From a virus, in the IMG/VR virus record IMGVR_UViG_3300042879_005897, positions 1 to 25,226 of that record: DNA of 25,226 nt; one strand, written 5' to 3'. The notes beneath the pieces were generated by a model that did no database searches, was not told where the DNA came from, and worked only from the letters and a program-made list of their open reading frames with translations. The translations under genes were made by a program, and so were the position numbers. This document shows positions 10,355 to 17,120 of this stretch, one piece after another; within the stretch, counting starts at the first letter, position 1; every line of letters starts with the position of its first letter.

Positions 10355-10446
10355 TGGAGGAAGAAGTGAGATTCGAACTCACGGAGGTTTTTAGGCCTCA
10401 ACGCATTTCAAGTGCGCCGCCTTCAGCCAGACTCAGCCATTCTTCC
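10355..10446 (-). tRNA. tRNA-Ser(TGA), class II, canonical
   Basis: Perfect acceptor GGAAGAA/TTCTTCC with CCA. Anticodon stem GCGCA/TGCGT holds CTTGAAA, giving TGA. Long variable arm, D-loop with CTGGCTGA, T-stem GTGAG/CTCAC closing TTCGAAT. Confidence 0.94.
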
Positions 10447-10614
10447 ATAAACTATTCCGTGATTATCGGGCTCACGGAAAAAGAAGCCATACCATTACCA
10501 TGAGGTAATAGGTGCTACCCTTTTCGATACTAGCGGTATAACTAGTCTGTTCTTGTTGGTTAGCGTTTTAAGAACAACACAGCGCGTTGCTCCCAACTTG
10601 AAACTGGTGGGCCC
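10447..10614 (-). other. Hairpin-rich gap in the array
   Basis: No gene or foldable tRNA. Perfect hairpins are TTCCGTGA/TCACGGAA (about 10455-10479), TTACC/GGTAA (about 10496-10509), ACTAG/CTAGT (about 10530-10548) and GTTCTT/AAGAAC (about 10551-10577). It probably carries one or more structured RNAs. Confidence 0.35.
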
Positions 10615-10705
10615 TAGTGGTAACGCACCACATGCCAACTTCCCATCTTATTAATGGCAACGGATTTACAGTCCATCGACGGGGTCAGGTCCCTTAAACT
10701 GGCCC
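10615..10705 (-). tRNA. tRNA-Tyr(GTA), class II, altered T-loop; 5' end overlaps tRNA-Phe
   Basis: Anticodon loop CTGTAAA gives GTA and a long variable arm (GCCA/TGGC) fits Tyr. T-loop TGCGTTA on GTGG/CCAC has G55. With CCA at 10615 the acceptor GGGCC/GGCCC has five good pairs and two mismatches, and its 5' end overlaps the CCA of tRNA-Phe by about 6 nt. The D-arm is irregular. Confidence 0.75.
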
Positions 10706-10775
10706 ACCAACTTGGTTATGCTCCAAGCTCTAGCGGGTTTCAACCGCTCGCTTTCTCTAGATTAGCTTTTGGTGG
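10700..10775 (-). tRNA. tRNA-Phe(GAA), altered elbow
   Basis: Perfect acceptor CCACCAA/TTGGTGG, discriminator G, CCA. Anticodon stem AGCGG/CCGCT holds TTGAAAC, giving GAA. T-stem CTTGG/CCAAG closes AGCATAA (A54, G55, T58). D-loop has CTAGAGA (A18 G19). Confidence 0.9.
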
Positions 10776-10854
10776 TAGTATTTGAAAAATATAGTTTTTA
10801 GTGGCTACACCAGGAAACTTCACGCGACATGCGTTACAAACCTTTATGCTTAAT

Positions 10855-11427
10855 TTATTTATATTTGTGAAAGAACTTTTGCTTTTTAACATCTATACCT
10901 GCTTTTCGCCTGTATAGACCTGTTTGAATAATTTTCCTAATTTGGAGAATCTGCTTACCAGCAAACTTCATTGAGTCTAACTTGTCATACCAAACATTGC
11001 GCCTAACAAGCGCTGAAATCTTTTGCATTATAAAACCTTGAAGGTCTTTTATCAACTGTATTTCTTTTTCTGACAAAAAATGTTTTTGTGATATCCATTG
11101 TTTATAATTTGCATATTCTTCATCAAAATTAATTTTTAAAGATTTAATGCGTATATCATCAATGTCTTTTGCTTGTTGTGAAATCCACTCACATTTTATT
11201 GCTGTATGCAATTCATTGTGACAATTGCGACACACAGGAAGCAAGTCAGTTATTTTTACATCTACAATGTTTCTATATACCATGTGATGCACATCAGTTG
11301 CAGGTCTACCACAACACTGACAGTTGGGTGAACTACCAAGTATGGTATTTCTTAAATTTTTCCATTCAGGAGAATCAAGATACTCTTCTCTATATTCTTT
11401 TTGTGTATATTTTACTTTGTGTTTCAT
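10855..11427 (-). CDS. HNH endonuclease, 190 aa
   Basis: Residues 36-39 (CQCC) and the later CRNC pair form the zinc-holding Cys pairs of the HNH fold. The catalytic histidines lie in DVHHMVYRN, and the closing part is LLPVCRNCHNELH. The N-terminal YLDSPEWKNLRNTILG is the usual helix before the HNH core. The C-terminal 100 residues are basic and helical and may contact DNA. Its position at the edge of the tRNA array and the absence of partners suggest a free-standing homing or packaging-type HNH nuclease. Start ATG at 11427 follows CAATAAAC without a clear ribosome site. Confidence 0.87.
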   Translation of the reverse strand: MKHKVKYTQKEYREEYLDSPEWKNLRNTILGSSPNCQCCGRPATDVHHMVYRNIVDVKITDLLPVCRNCHNELHTAIKCEWISQQAKDIDDIRIKSLKINFDEEYANYKQWISQKHFLSEKEIQLIKDLQGFIMQKISALVRRNVWYDKLDSMKFAGKQILQIRKIIQTGLYRRKAGIDVKKQKFFHKYK

Positions 11428-11787
11428 AGTTTATTGCGAGCATATTTGTGCTCCTGTTTCGCAGATTAGGTGATTGTAGCTCACTTTTTGCTTTTTCCGC
11501 CAACTCACTATCTTGGTTGACTACTGTTATGTTTTTGAAATTTTCTCTACTTGGTAGAGCTTATTATTGCTCTTTACTATGGCTTCAATCTATCTTGTTT
11601 CAACTTCTTTTTCCTACAATTATTTAAAATAGGAATTTCGTTGCAAGACGCATCTGAGCCAAGCGCAGCCTTGCGGGAGCAAACTATGCTCCCCGCGAAT
11701 ATCTATGGCTGCGAATAACGTGTTCATAACTAATGTACAACCTATTTAGGCTTGCACTATTTGTTTTTCCACAACTTTGTAGAAAAA
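11428..11787 (-). other. Intergenic region with a strong structured element (11664-11713)
   Basis: No convincing gene. CGCAGCC (11664-11670) pairs with GGCTGCG (11707-11713) and encloses GCGGGAGCA (11673-11681) with TGCTCCCCGC (11687-11696). There is no T-run on either side, so it is unlike a simple terminator. Other hairpins are GAGC/GCTC near 11440 and AGAGC/GCTCT near 11556-11573. It may be another stable RNA. Confidence 0.45.
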
Positions 11788-12993
11788 CTATGCATTTTTC
11801 CACTCATCGCCTTCTCCAAAATCCTCATCTTCATCATCAAATGAAAAATCATAATCCTGTTCAGGCTCTTCATTTTTTTGCTGCTCATCTCTATCATGCT
11901 GTCTTTCAGCATCAATTACAATGCTATCAATGATGCGTTTGCCTTCACCAGAGTTGGAAAGAACTATTTTAATTTGTTCTGCAGGTTTTTGCAGCAACAT
12001 TCTGTAAATGATGGGAAACAATTTGATCTTGTTGTTGGGAATGGTGGACATGAGCTTCTTGAATACAGCTGGTCCGGTCATGAGTTGCATGAATTCATCT
12101 TCCAGTGTTTCACTGCCATGTGTTCCAGGTGATATGTCTTGACCAAGATAGTCAAACAAACCTTTGACAATTTCGTGCACCAACACAGGGAAAATCAATC
12201 CTCTGATTTTTACATCTTCGCCATTTACCTCTTCACTTCCCAATCCCTCAGCAGTTTTGAGAATGTTTCCAGTCATATATGGGGTTCCATAATACAACAC
12301 ATGAACAATGGACATGATGAGACCATATTTTTCCGGCAATGTTGGGTCAATGTGGGAAAGTTTTTCTGAAGCGAGTTGGAACAAAAAGCTCTTGTGAAGG
12401 GCATTGCCCTGTGTTACAAAGTTGTGAAATGCTCTCTTGAGCTTTCTTTCTGGGTCTTGTGCCAACTCTAATGCTAGTTCTTCCACAAGCTCTTCTTGTT
12501 GCTCCTCTATTTTTTGTTCCAAGTCATCTTCTGTAATGGAATTTTGCAATTCAGCTGCCCCAAGAGCAACATCAAGCTTAATGTGTCCTTCCTCAATCAG
12601 CTCTTTGAACAAGGAAAATTCAGGCAACTCAAGCACCACATCTTTGGCCATTTGTTCCAACTCCTGCTTGTGTGCCTGCTCAATTGCCATCACTTGCTGC
12701 AATGTGCTGATGATGATGCCATTGAATGCATACATGTTTGGAAATCTTCTGTAAACCTGCTCAAGCGGAATGTTGAGATAAGTTGCAAGTTTCTTTACGC
12801 ATGTTGCATATGACTCACTTGTAAGAATTTCAATGGTTCTTGAATCCTCTTGTGTGGATGTTGGCAAAATCTGTTCAATATCATGTGGCTCTGGTGGAGA
12901 TGATACCAAATTCTTTTTGGATGCATCAAAGTACTTGTCTGTTACACCATCACCAAATTTTAAAGCTTCTAATACTAAATTAACAGCATTCAT
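11788..12993 (-). CDS. Unknown phage protein with acidic tail, 401 aa
   Basis: A long helical protein without signal or membrane segments. Residues about 120-200 are a Glu/Gln-rich coiled-coil (DDLEQKIEEQQEELVEELAL). The last 35 residues are extremely acidic (DYDFSFDDEDEDFGEGDEW), a feature of chaperone-like, scaffold or DNA-mimic tails. It starts 2 nt after the stop of the Pro-rich gene, so both share a transcript. It may be a virion or assembly protein, but this is not shown by sequence. Confidence 0.85.
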   Translation of the reverse strand: MNAVNLVLEALKFGDGVTDKYFDASKKNLVSSPPEPHDIEQILPTSTQEDSRTIEILTSESYATCVKKLATYLNIPLEQVYRRFPNMYAFNGIIISTLQQVMAIEQAHKQELEQMAKDVVLELPEFSLFKELIEEGHIKLDVALGAAELQNSITEDDLEQKIEEQQEELVEELALELAQDPERKLKRAFHNFVTQGNALHKSFLFQLASEKLSHIDPTLPEKYGLIMSIVHVLYYGTPYMTGNILKTAEGLGSEEVNGEDVKIRGLIFPVLVHEIVKGLFDYLGQDISPGTHGSETLEDEFMQLMTGPAVFKKLMSTIPNNKIKLFPIIYRMLLQKPAEQIKIVLSNSGEGKRIIDSIVIDAERQHDRDEQQKNEEPEQDYDFSFDDEDEDFGEGDEWKNA

Positions 12994-12995
12994 AA

Positions 12996-13295
12996 TTATA
13001 GTACCTTTCCGTTTTTGTGTTTGCGCTTGGCATGAATTTTAACATCACGATTTGCAATGGAATCATCTGGAGTTTCTTCATCTTCAAAAAAATCAGCATT
13101 GTTCATTGCAGCTTTTGGCTTGGGTGCTACTTGTGGCTTGGCTGGCAACCAAGGTCTGCTGGGACGCACTGGTTGACTTGGTGTGGGTGTGCGCGTTGGT
13201 GTTGGTGTGCGCGTTGGTGCTGGTTTGGTGGGTGCAGGCAATGTTACAGGCATCTCATTAAACAGCTTGCCGTACAAGTGATCAAAATTTTGCAT
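12996..13295 (-). CDS. Pro/Thr-rich linker protein, 99 aa
   Basis: The start is placed at ATG 13295 (MQNFDHLYGKLFNEMPVTLP), because CATAAATA lies exactly 5 nt before it; a longer frame would run into the tmRNA terminator. Residues 20-65 are a Pro/Thr/Lys repeat tract (PTRTPTPTRTPTPSQ), followed by an acidic patch and a basic C-terminus. Such low-complexity spacers are common in phage structural or assembly proteins. The 401-aa gene follows after 2 nt. Confidence 0.72.
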   Translation of the reverse strand: MQNFDHLYGKLFNEMPVTLPAPTKPAPTRTPTPTRTPTPSQPVRPSRPWLPAKPQVAPKPKAAMNNADFFEDEETPDDSIANRDVKIHAKRKHKNGKVL

Positions 13296-13300
13296 AACGT

Positions 13301-13308
13301 TATTTATG
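13301..13308 (-). promoter_or_regulatory. Late-promoter-like box CATAAATA
   Basis: The box is followed by exactly 5 nt (ACGTT) and the ATG at 13295. It decides the start of the Pro-rich gene. Confidence 0.62.
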
Positions 13309-13335
13309 CTTTGCATCGCTTTTTTACAAAAAAAA

Positions 13336-13357
13336 TGGGAGCCATTGCTGGCTCCCA
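13336..13357 (-). terminator. Intrinsic terminator of the tmRNA transcript
   Basis: On the minus strand TGGGAGCC-AGCAAT-GGCTCCCA is followed by a run of eight T. It lies 3 nt after the tmRNA CCA end. Confidence 0.88.
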
Positions 13358-13360
13358 AAT

Positions 13361-13802
13361 TGGTGGAGGCGAGGGGAGTCGAACCCCTGTCCAGATTCAA
13401 TTACGCAATTGAGTCTACATGCTTAGATGCATTTGCAATTTCATTGGCCAAGGGCTTGCATGGCGCATCAACCTGTGTTTTAGAGCCTGCCCACTTCAGT
13501 CAAGAGTCTGAAGTCACCCCAATGATTATTTTACGAGCATACATTGTTCAGCTCTACTCACTGTTTACCTCAATGCTTTTAATGAGATCCAGCATTGTTT
13601 TTGCTTAGGCAAAAAGAGTTTCTTCAACTTCTTCAACGATGAACTCGTCTGCGTTGTTGAAGATGTACTCTGCTTGTGCTAAGAGGGCATTGACTTCGTT
13701 GTCTTCTGCATTTGTGTTTTTGACTTGCTTTTTAGGTGGCCAGCTAGTCTACCACCGCATGCATCAATGGTTTCACTGTTCTGTCGAAACCAGTGCGCCC
13801 CC
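13361..13802 (-). ncRNA. ssrA: tmRNA (transfer-messenger RNA), 442 nt
   Basis: The 5' end GGGGGCGCACTGGTTTCGAC and the 3' end GGACAGGGGTTCGACTCCCC plus CGCCTCCACCA are unmistakable. The acceptor GGGGGCG/CGCCTCC pairs in full. Also conserved are TGCATGC before the tag region, TAAAAAGC upstream of the resume codon, and CTAAGCATGTAGA near the 3' end. tmRNA rescues stalled ribosomes by switching translation to its own tag frame, with SmpB. It is one-piece. It lies 4 nt after the Hsp20 gene, so the two are likely co-transcribed, a stress or quality-control pair, and ends with its own terminator. Confidence 0.95.
13605..13709 (-). other. tmRNA tag reading frame, 34 codons (unusually long)
   Basis: Aligned to E. 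coli ssrA, the resume codon is a GCA (13707-13709), 17 nt after TAAAAAGC. The frame begins AEDNEVNALLAQAEYI and runs 34 codons to a TAA at 13605-13607, ending VEEVEETLFA. Typical tags are about 10 residues and end in ALAA. The first 11 residues here already look like a complete tag, yet no stop follows. The TAA is in the four-base loop of hairpin TTTTTGC/GCAAAAA on the same strand, as expected for tmRNA helix 5, which supports the long frame. Confidence 0.75.
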
Positions 13803-13806
13803 AAAG

Positions 13807-14271
13807 TTATTTGACACTAATGAACACTGGTTGCTTTTCTTGTGCTTTAATTTTGTTGATGTGAATTGCAAGCACTCCATTAACAAATGTTGCTTCAATG
13901 TTTTGTGCATCATACACCTTGTCATCAATGGCAAAGCTTCTGCTGAAGTTGCTGCGCTTAATTTCACGGCGAATGTACTTGACATCAGCACAAGGCTCTT
14001 TGTCATTTCTGCTGCCCTGAATGGTTAGTACACCCTGCTCAAACTTGATTTTAATGTCTTGTTTGTTGAAATGCGGCACTTCAGCAATGATTTGAATTTT
14101 GTCATTTAAATCAATGATGTCAATGCGAGGATACATTTCTTTGGAGATGTTGTGAATGAAAGCATGATCCTCAAATGCATTGTTCCACAGGTTGTTGAAT
14201 ACTGACTCTAATGATGCAAAAGCATCATTGCGGAGCAGCGCCGGACTATTAGTTAGGTTTAGTAGTTTCAT
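13807..14271 (-). CDS. Small heat-shock protein, Hsp20/alpha-crystallin family, 154 aa
   Basis: The alpha-crystallin domain runs from about residue 45 to 145: YPRIDIIDLNDKIQIIAEVP, then QDIKIKFEQGVLTIQGSR, a strand ending RSFAIDD, and the closing NGVLAIHINK that carries the family G-x-L motif. The C-terminal tail QPVFISVK supplies an I-x-V-type motif for oligomer contacts. The start is placed at MKLLNLTNSPALL (14271); a longer frame extends through the promoter region. Hsp20 binds unfolded proteins without ATP. Phage homologues are known in cyanophages, where they may help particle assembly. It precedes the tmRNA by 4 nt. Confidence 0.95.
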   Translation of the reverse strand: MKLLNLTNSPALLRNDAFASLESVFNNLWNNAFEDHAFIHNISKEMYPRIDIIDLNDKIQIIAEVPHFNKQDIKIKFEQGVLTIQGSRNDKEPCADVKYIRREIKRSNFSRSFAIDDKVYDAQNIEATFVNGVLAIHINKIKAQEKQPVFISVK

Positions 14272-14304
14272 GTTTTTAACTGAGCCACAATGTGATGTGC
14301 ACTC

Positions 14305-14317
14305 ATTATAATTTATA
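14305..14317 (-). promoter_or_regulatory. Promoter region for Hsp20-tmRNA
   Basis: Minus strand TATAAATT overlaps TATAAT about 35 nt before the Hsp20 start. Divergent from the 126-aa gene. Confidence 0.45.
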
Positions 14318-14342
14318 TATGCAAACAAAAAATCAACAAAAT

Positions 14343-14350
14343 AATAAATA
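14343..14350 (+). promoter_or_regulatory. Late-promoter-like box AATAAATA
   Basis: AATAAATA ends 6 nt before the ATG at 14357, one nucleotide off the usual 5-nt spacing in this window. Confidence 0.4.
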
Positions 14351-14356
14351 AACAAA

Positions 14357-14737
14357 ATGAAAAATAGTGACTTGCAGAATTTAAATGAATGTTACATTAA
14401 TATTGTAAATGAGAAAAAAGAACATTCAAATGATGAATTTGAGGAATTTGCAGGTGCACGATTGCAAGGTGCTGAAAAAATAGTCAAGAATGCCAAGCAA
14501 AAGGGTGGAGCAGCAATGTTAACATATCATCACTTCAATGTAAAATTGCCGCATTATAAAAAAGCTGAGCAGGGCAAGTTTGATGCAGAAGCAGCCAAAA
14601 AGCAATTGAAGCAATTGACTCAGCAATTGAATGATGCTGTGGATGGCAAAGTTGAAATGCAGCAGATTGAATTTCAAAAAAATGTTGGCCTCATTGAAGT
14701 TTTGGGTGAGTTGTTAATTAAAATGCAATCAATATAA
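14357..14737 (+). CDS. Conserved-looking phage protein, 126 aa
   Basis: The protein begins MKNSDLQNLNECYINIVNEK and contains FAGARLQGAEKIVKNAKQKG, LTYHHFNVKLPHYKKA and a C-terminal coiled helix with QLKQLTQQLNDAVDGK. The middle block resembles proteins I recall from uncultured marine T4-like phages, always of unknown function. It is soluble and basic. It is followed 17 nt later by the 776-aa gene, which has its own promoter box. A virion or assembly role is possible. Confidence 0.82.
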   Translation: MKNSDLQNLNECYINIVNEKKEHSNDEFEEFAGARLQGAEKIVKNAKQKGGAAMLTYHHFNVKLPHYKKAEQGKFDAEAAKKQLKQLTQQLNDAVDGKVEMQQIEFQKNVGLIEVLGELLIKMQSI

Positions 14738-14741
14738 ATTG

Positions 14742-14749
14742 TATAAATA
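14742..14749 (+). promoter_or_regulatory. T4-like late promoter TATAAATA
   Basis: A perfect TATAAATA is followed by 5 nt (CTAAT) and the ATG at 14755. In T4 the box spans about -13 to -6, which would put +1 on the A of the start codon. Confidence 0.7.
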
Positions 14750-14754
14750 CTAAT

Positions 14755-17085
14755 ATGTTTGATGCATTCAATACAACATTTTTTAATCTCTACGAAGCTT
14801 ATGCACCTGGCATTGTTGCACAACTCAAAGACAAATTTAAAGCTGAAAATGCACATCTCACAGATGAAGTAATTGAGTGGTATCTCAATCGCTTTCAGCA
14901 ACTGAAAGATTCACCATTGATCAGAAACTATGCAAAGCGTATTTTTGATATAGAGCACCCAACAGATGTTTTCAATTACACTTGGGAGCAGCTGGAGGGC
15001 ACTGTTGATCAAGCAGCATCACCAGCGGATCGTCCCAAAGCAGGTAACGCAGCTGCATCAGCAGAAGCCAAGTTGATTTACAATCAAAATGGATTAAGAA
15101 TATATGATGCACCATCAGCAGAAGCATGCATCCAGCTAGGTCATGAGGAATTTGGTAGATCCTATACATTTTGCATAGCAAGACAGAATGGCAGCATGTA
15201 TTCATCTTATCGCTTGGGTGGCAAGTCTTTTTATTTTGTATATGACGAGAATAAACCAACAAGTGATAACACTCATTTGCTAGTGATACAAGCAAGCGGC
15301 AAAAAGAATGAATATATAGCTACAAAGGCAGACAACAAGGGTGATTCTACAAACACGTGGGAGCAAATTTTAAAGTTGCAGCCAAAACTGCAAGGGCTGC
15401 AGCATCTGTTCAAATTTCATCCATTTACTGCTGAAGAATCAGTAAATAGCAAAGGACCGAGTGGATTTGATAGGTTGCCATACGAGCACAAACGTTTGTA
15501 TATATCAAGCAAGCGGCCAATTTATATGAGTAGTTGGGATTTGCTACCAAGAGAGTTAAAAGCTCTATATTCTGAAATAGCAGCTGGACGACTGCCTAGC
15601 ACTTTTTTTTATAATGAGGCTCCATTGCCTGATTTGAATAATGCTAAAGGTTTGCAAGACTATATGAAGGAAAGAGACCCTGTGAGACTTTTGCAAAAAA
15701 CATTGCCACAAAATGCAGCTCGATATGCTGAGCGCACGAAACAATTTTTAAAATCAGCACATTTTAATGTTCATAAAAATAAACAAGGAGATTATGTTGT
15801 AGATTCCTATAATATATATGGTGGTGATACTCTTGAATTAAAATTCTTAAAAATATTTAATAGAGAAGATGTGCGGCATATATATAATTCTTTTGATCTT
15901 GTTGAGGTGCCGCAGGGCAACATTGTAAAAAAAGAAATTGGCATCGGAGATACAATGACAATTTCAACTGATGATAATGAACAATTTGAGCAAGTGAAAG
16001 ATGCATTTGTTTCATTTGATGCAGATAAAATTACACAGTTTATTCCAGGATTTTGGAATAAAATACATGTTCAGAATGAGTATAATGCAGAGGGTCGATT
16101 CTTCAAGTACTTATTTTCTAAATGCATGCTGCAGCAAGAGCCTGTGAACAAAGAGGTAAGCAATTTTATTAGTAAGTATGATTACTTTTTTCATTTTTTG
16201 AATTTTACTGGTGGTGTGAATAAGTCACAGAAGCAGATAATTAGCAGGCTATCGGACTCTGTTTTATTTTATAATGCTGTTGAGCGATACAATCTGGACG
16301 AGCAAAAACCTGGATATGTTGGCAAAGTTGATGTTGCAAGCAAGAAAAATTTGCGTTGCGCATTCATCTTTGATGAAACCGAAAGGAAAGTATGGGCTTT
16401 TGTTTTCAAGCAAGAAAATCAAAGCTTAGTGTTTCTGAATGCATACAAGCGGAGCAATGTCAGACAAAACAAACGCGAGGTTTATAAAGCCGTGAAAACA
16501 ATGCCAGGTATGCCTGTGTATTTGATCAGCACAGATGCAAGTGGTAAAGAGTTAATAAGCTTTGACGAAGGAATGCAGCAAATAAAAGACGAACAAAATC
16601 AAAAAAAGCTAGCAAAAAAACAGCAAATAGCCGCAACAACATCAGTTGTTGATAAATTCAAACAACTCAAGAAGCTCAACACTCAAGATAGACGAACATA
16701 CATGCAGCAACATGGAACAATGATGCCCATCAAAGTTGGCAGAAAAACCATTGTTGGCAATAATCCGGTGCTGGTTGCACCCTTTGGTGATGCTGTTGCA
16801 CTGTTGGCAACAGCCACCAAGAACAACATGGAAAGCATTGCAACAGCATTCAACATCACATGGGAGAAAATCATCATTGAACCTGTTGCACAAAGACCAG
16901 CATTTAGCTTTTTCATCAAAGGCAAAAAACGTGATGGTACTGTGGTGTATTATTGCCGCAAAGAATTTAACGCTGCTGGCGCAGGGCAGTCATATGTTAT
17001 AAATGCATCCACTGGCAATCAGTTTGTTGTGTCTCGTTTGATGAGCATCATTGCAAAGCAAGAAACGCACCAAATAAACATTTGA
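14755..17085 (+). CDS. Large phage protein of unknown function, 776 aa
   Basis: This is the largest gene of the window. Residues 1-75 are helical (NLYEAYAPGIVAQLKDKF, EVIEWYLNRFQQLKD, VFNYTWEQLEGTVDQ). Residues about 105-190 form a module with NGLRIYDAPSAEACIQLG, YTFCIARQNGSMYSSYR and FYFVYDENK. It resembles the WCTA-type module in other phage proteins, in which a conserved Cys sits between a P-x-x-x-A-x-x-x-G and an N-M-Y-x-Y segment; its role is unknown. The middle is mixed alpha/beta and residues 600-650 are a Lys/Gln-rich helix. No signal or membrane segment. Possibly a virion protein delivered into the cell, but this is inference. Confidence 0.88.
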   Translation: MFDAFNTTFFNLYEAYAPGIVAQLKDKFKAENAHLTDEVIEWYLNRFQQLKDSPLIRNYAKRIFDIEHPTDVFNYTWEQLEGTVDQAASPADRPKAGNAAASAEAKLIYNQNGLRIYDAPSAEACIQLGHEEFGRSYTFCIARQNGSMYSSYRLGGKSFYFVYDENKPTSDNTHLLVIQASGKKNEYIATKADNKGDSTNTWEQILKLQPKLQGLQHLFKFHPFTAEESVNSKGPSGFDRLPYEHKRLYISSKRPIYMSSWDLLPRELKALYSEIAAGRLPSTFFYNEAPLPDLNNAKGLQDYMKERDPVRLLQKTLPQNAARYAERTKQFLKSAHFNVHKNKQGDYVVDSYNIYGGDTLELKFLKIFNREDVRHIYNSFDLVEVPQGNIVKKEIGIGDTMTISTDDNEQFEQVKDAFVSFDADKITQFIPGFWNKIHVQNEYNAEGRFFKYLFSKCMLQQEPVNKEVSNFISKYDYFFHFLNFTGGVNKSQKQIISRLSDSVLFYNAVERYNLDEQKPGYVGKVDVASKKNLRCAFIFDETERKVWAFVFKQENQSLVFLNAYKRSNVRQNKREVYKAVKTMPGMPVYLISTDASGKELISFDEGMQQIKDEQNQKKLAKKQQIAATTSVVDKFKQLKKLNTQDRRTYMQQHGTMMPIKVGRKTIVGNNPVLVAPFGDAVALLATATKNNMESIATAFNITWEKIIIEPVAQRPAFSFFIKGKKRDGTVVYYCRKEFNAAGAGQSYVINASTGNQFVVSRLMSIIAKQETHQINI

Positions 17086-17120
17086 AATGCATTTGATGCA
17101 CAAAGAGTGAATTTGCAATT

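Noticed and set aside
12437-12813. Plus-strand Ser/Cys-rich frames of about 105 codons
   Set aside because: Antisense of the coiled-coil part of the 401-aa gene; composition is an artefact of Glu/Gln codons.
13017-13412. Plus-strand frame of 131 codons with CARWCW repeats
   Set aside because: It is the antisense of the Pro/Thr repeat tract and runs into the tmRNA.
13639-14028. Plus-strand frame of 129 codons
   Set aside because: Antisense of tmRNA and Hsp20, both of which are secure.
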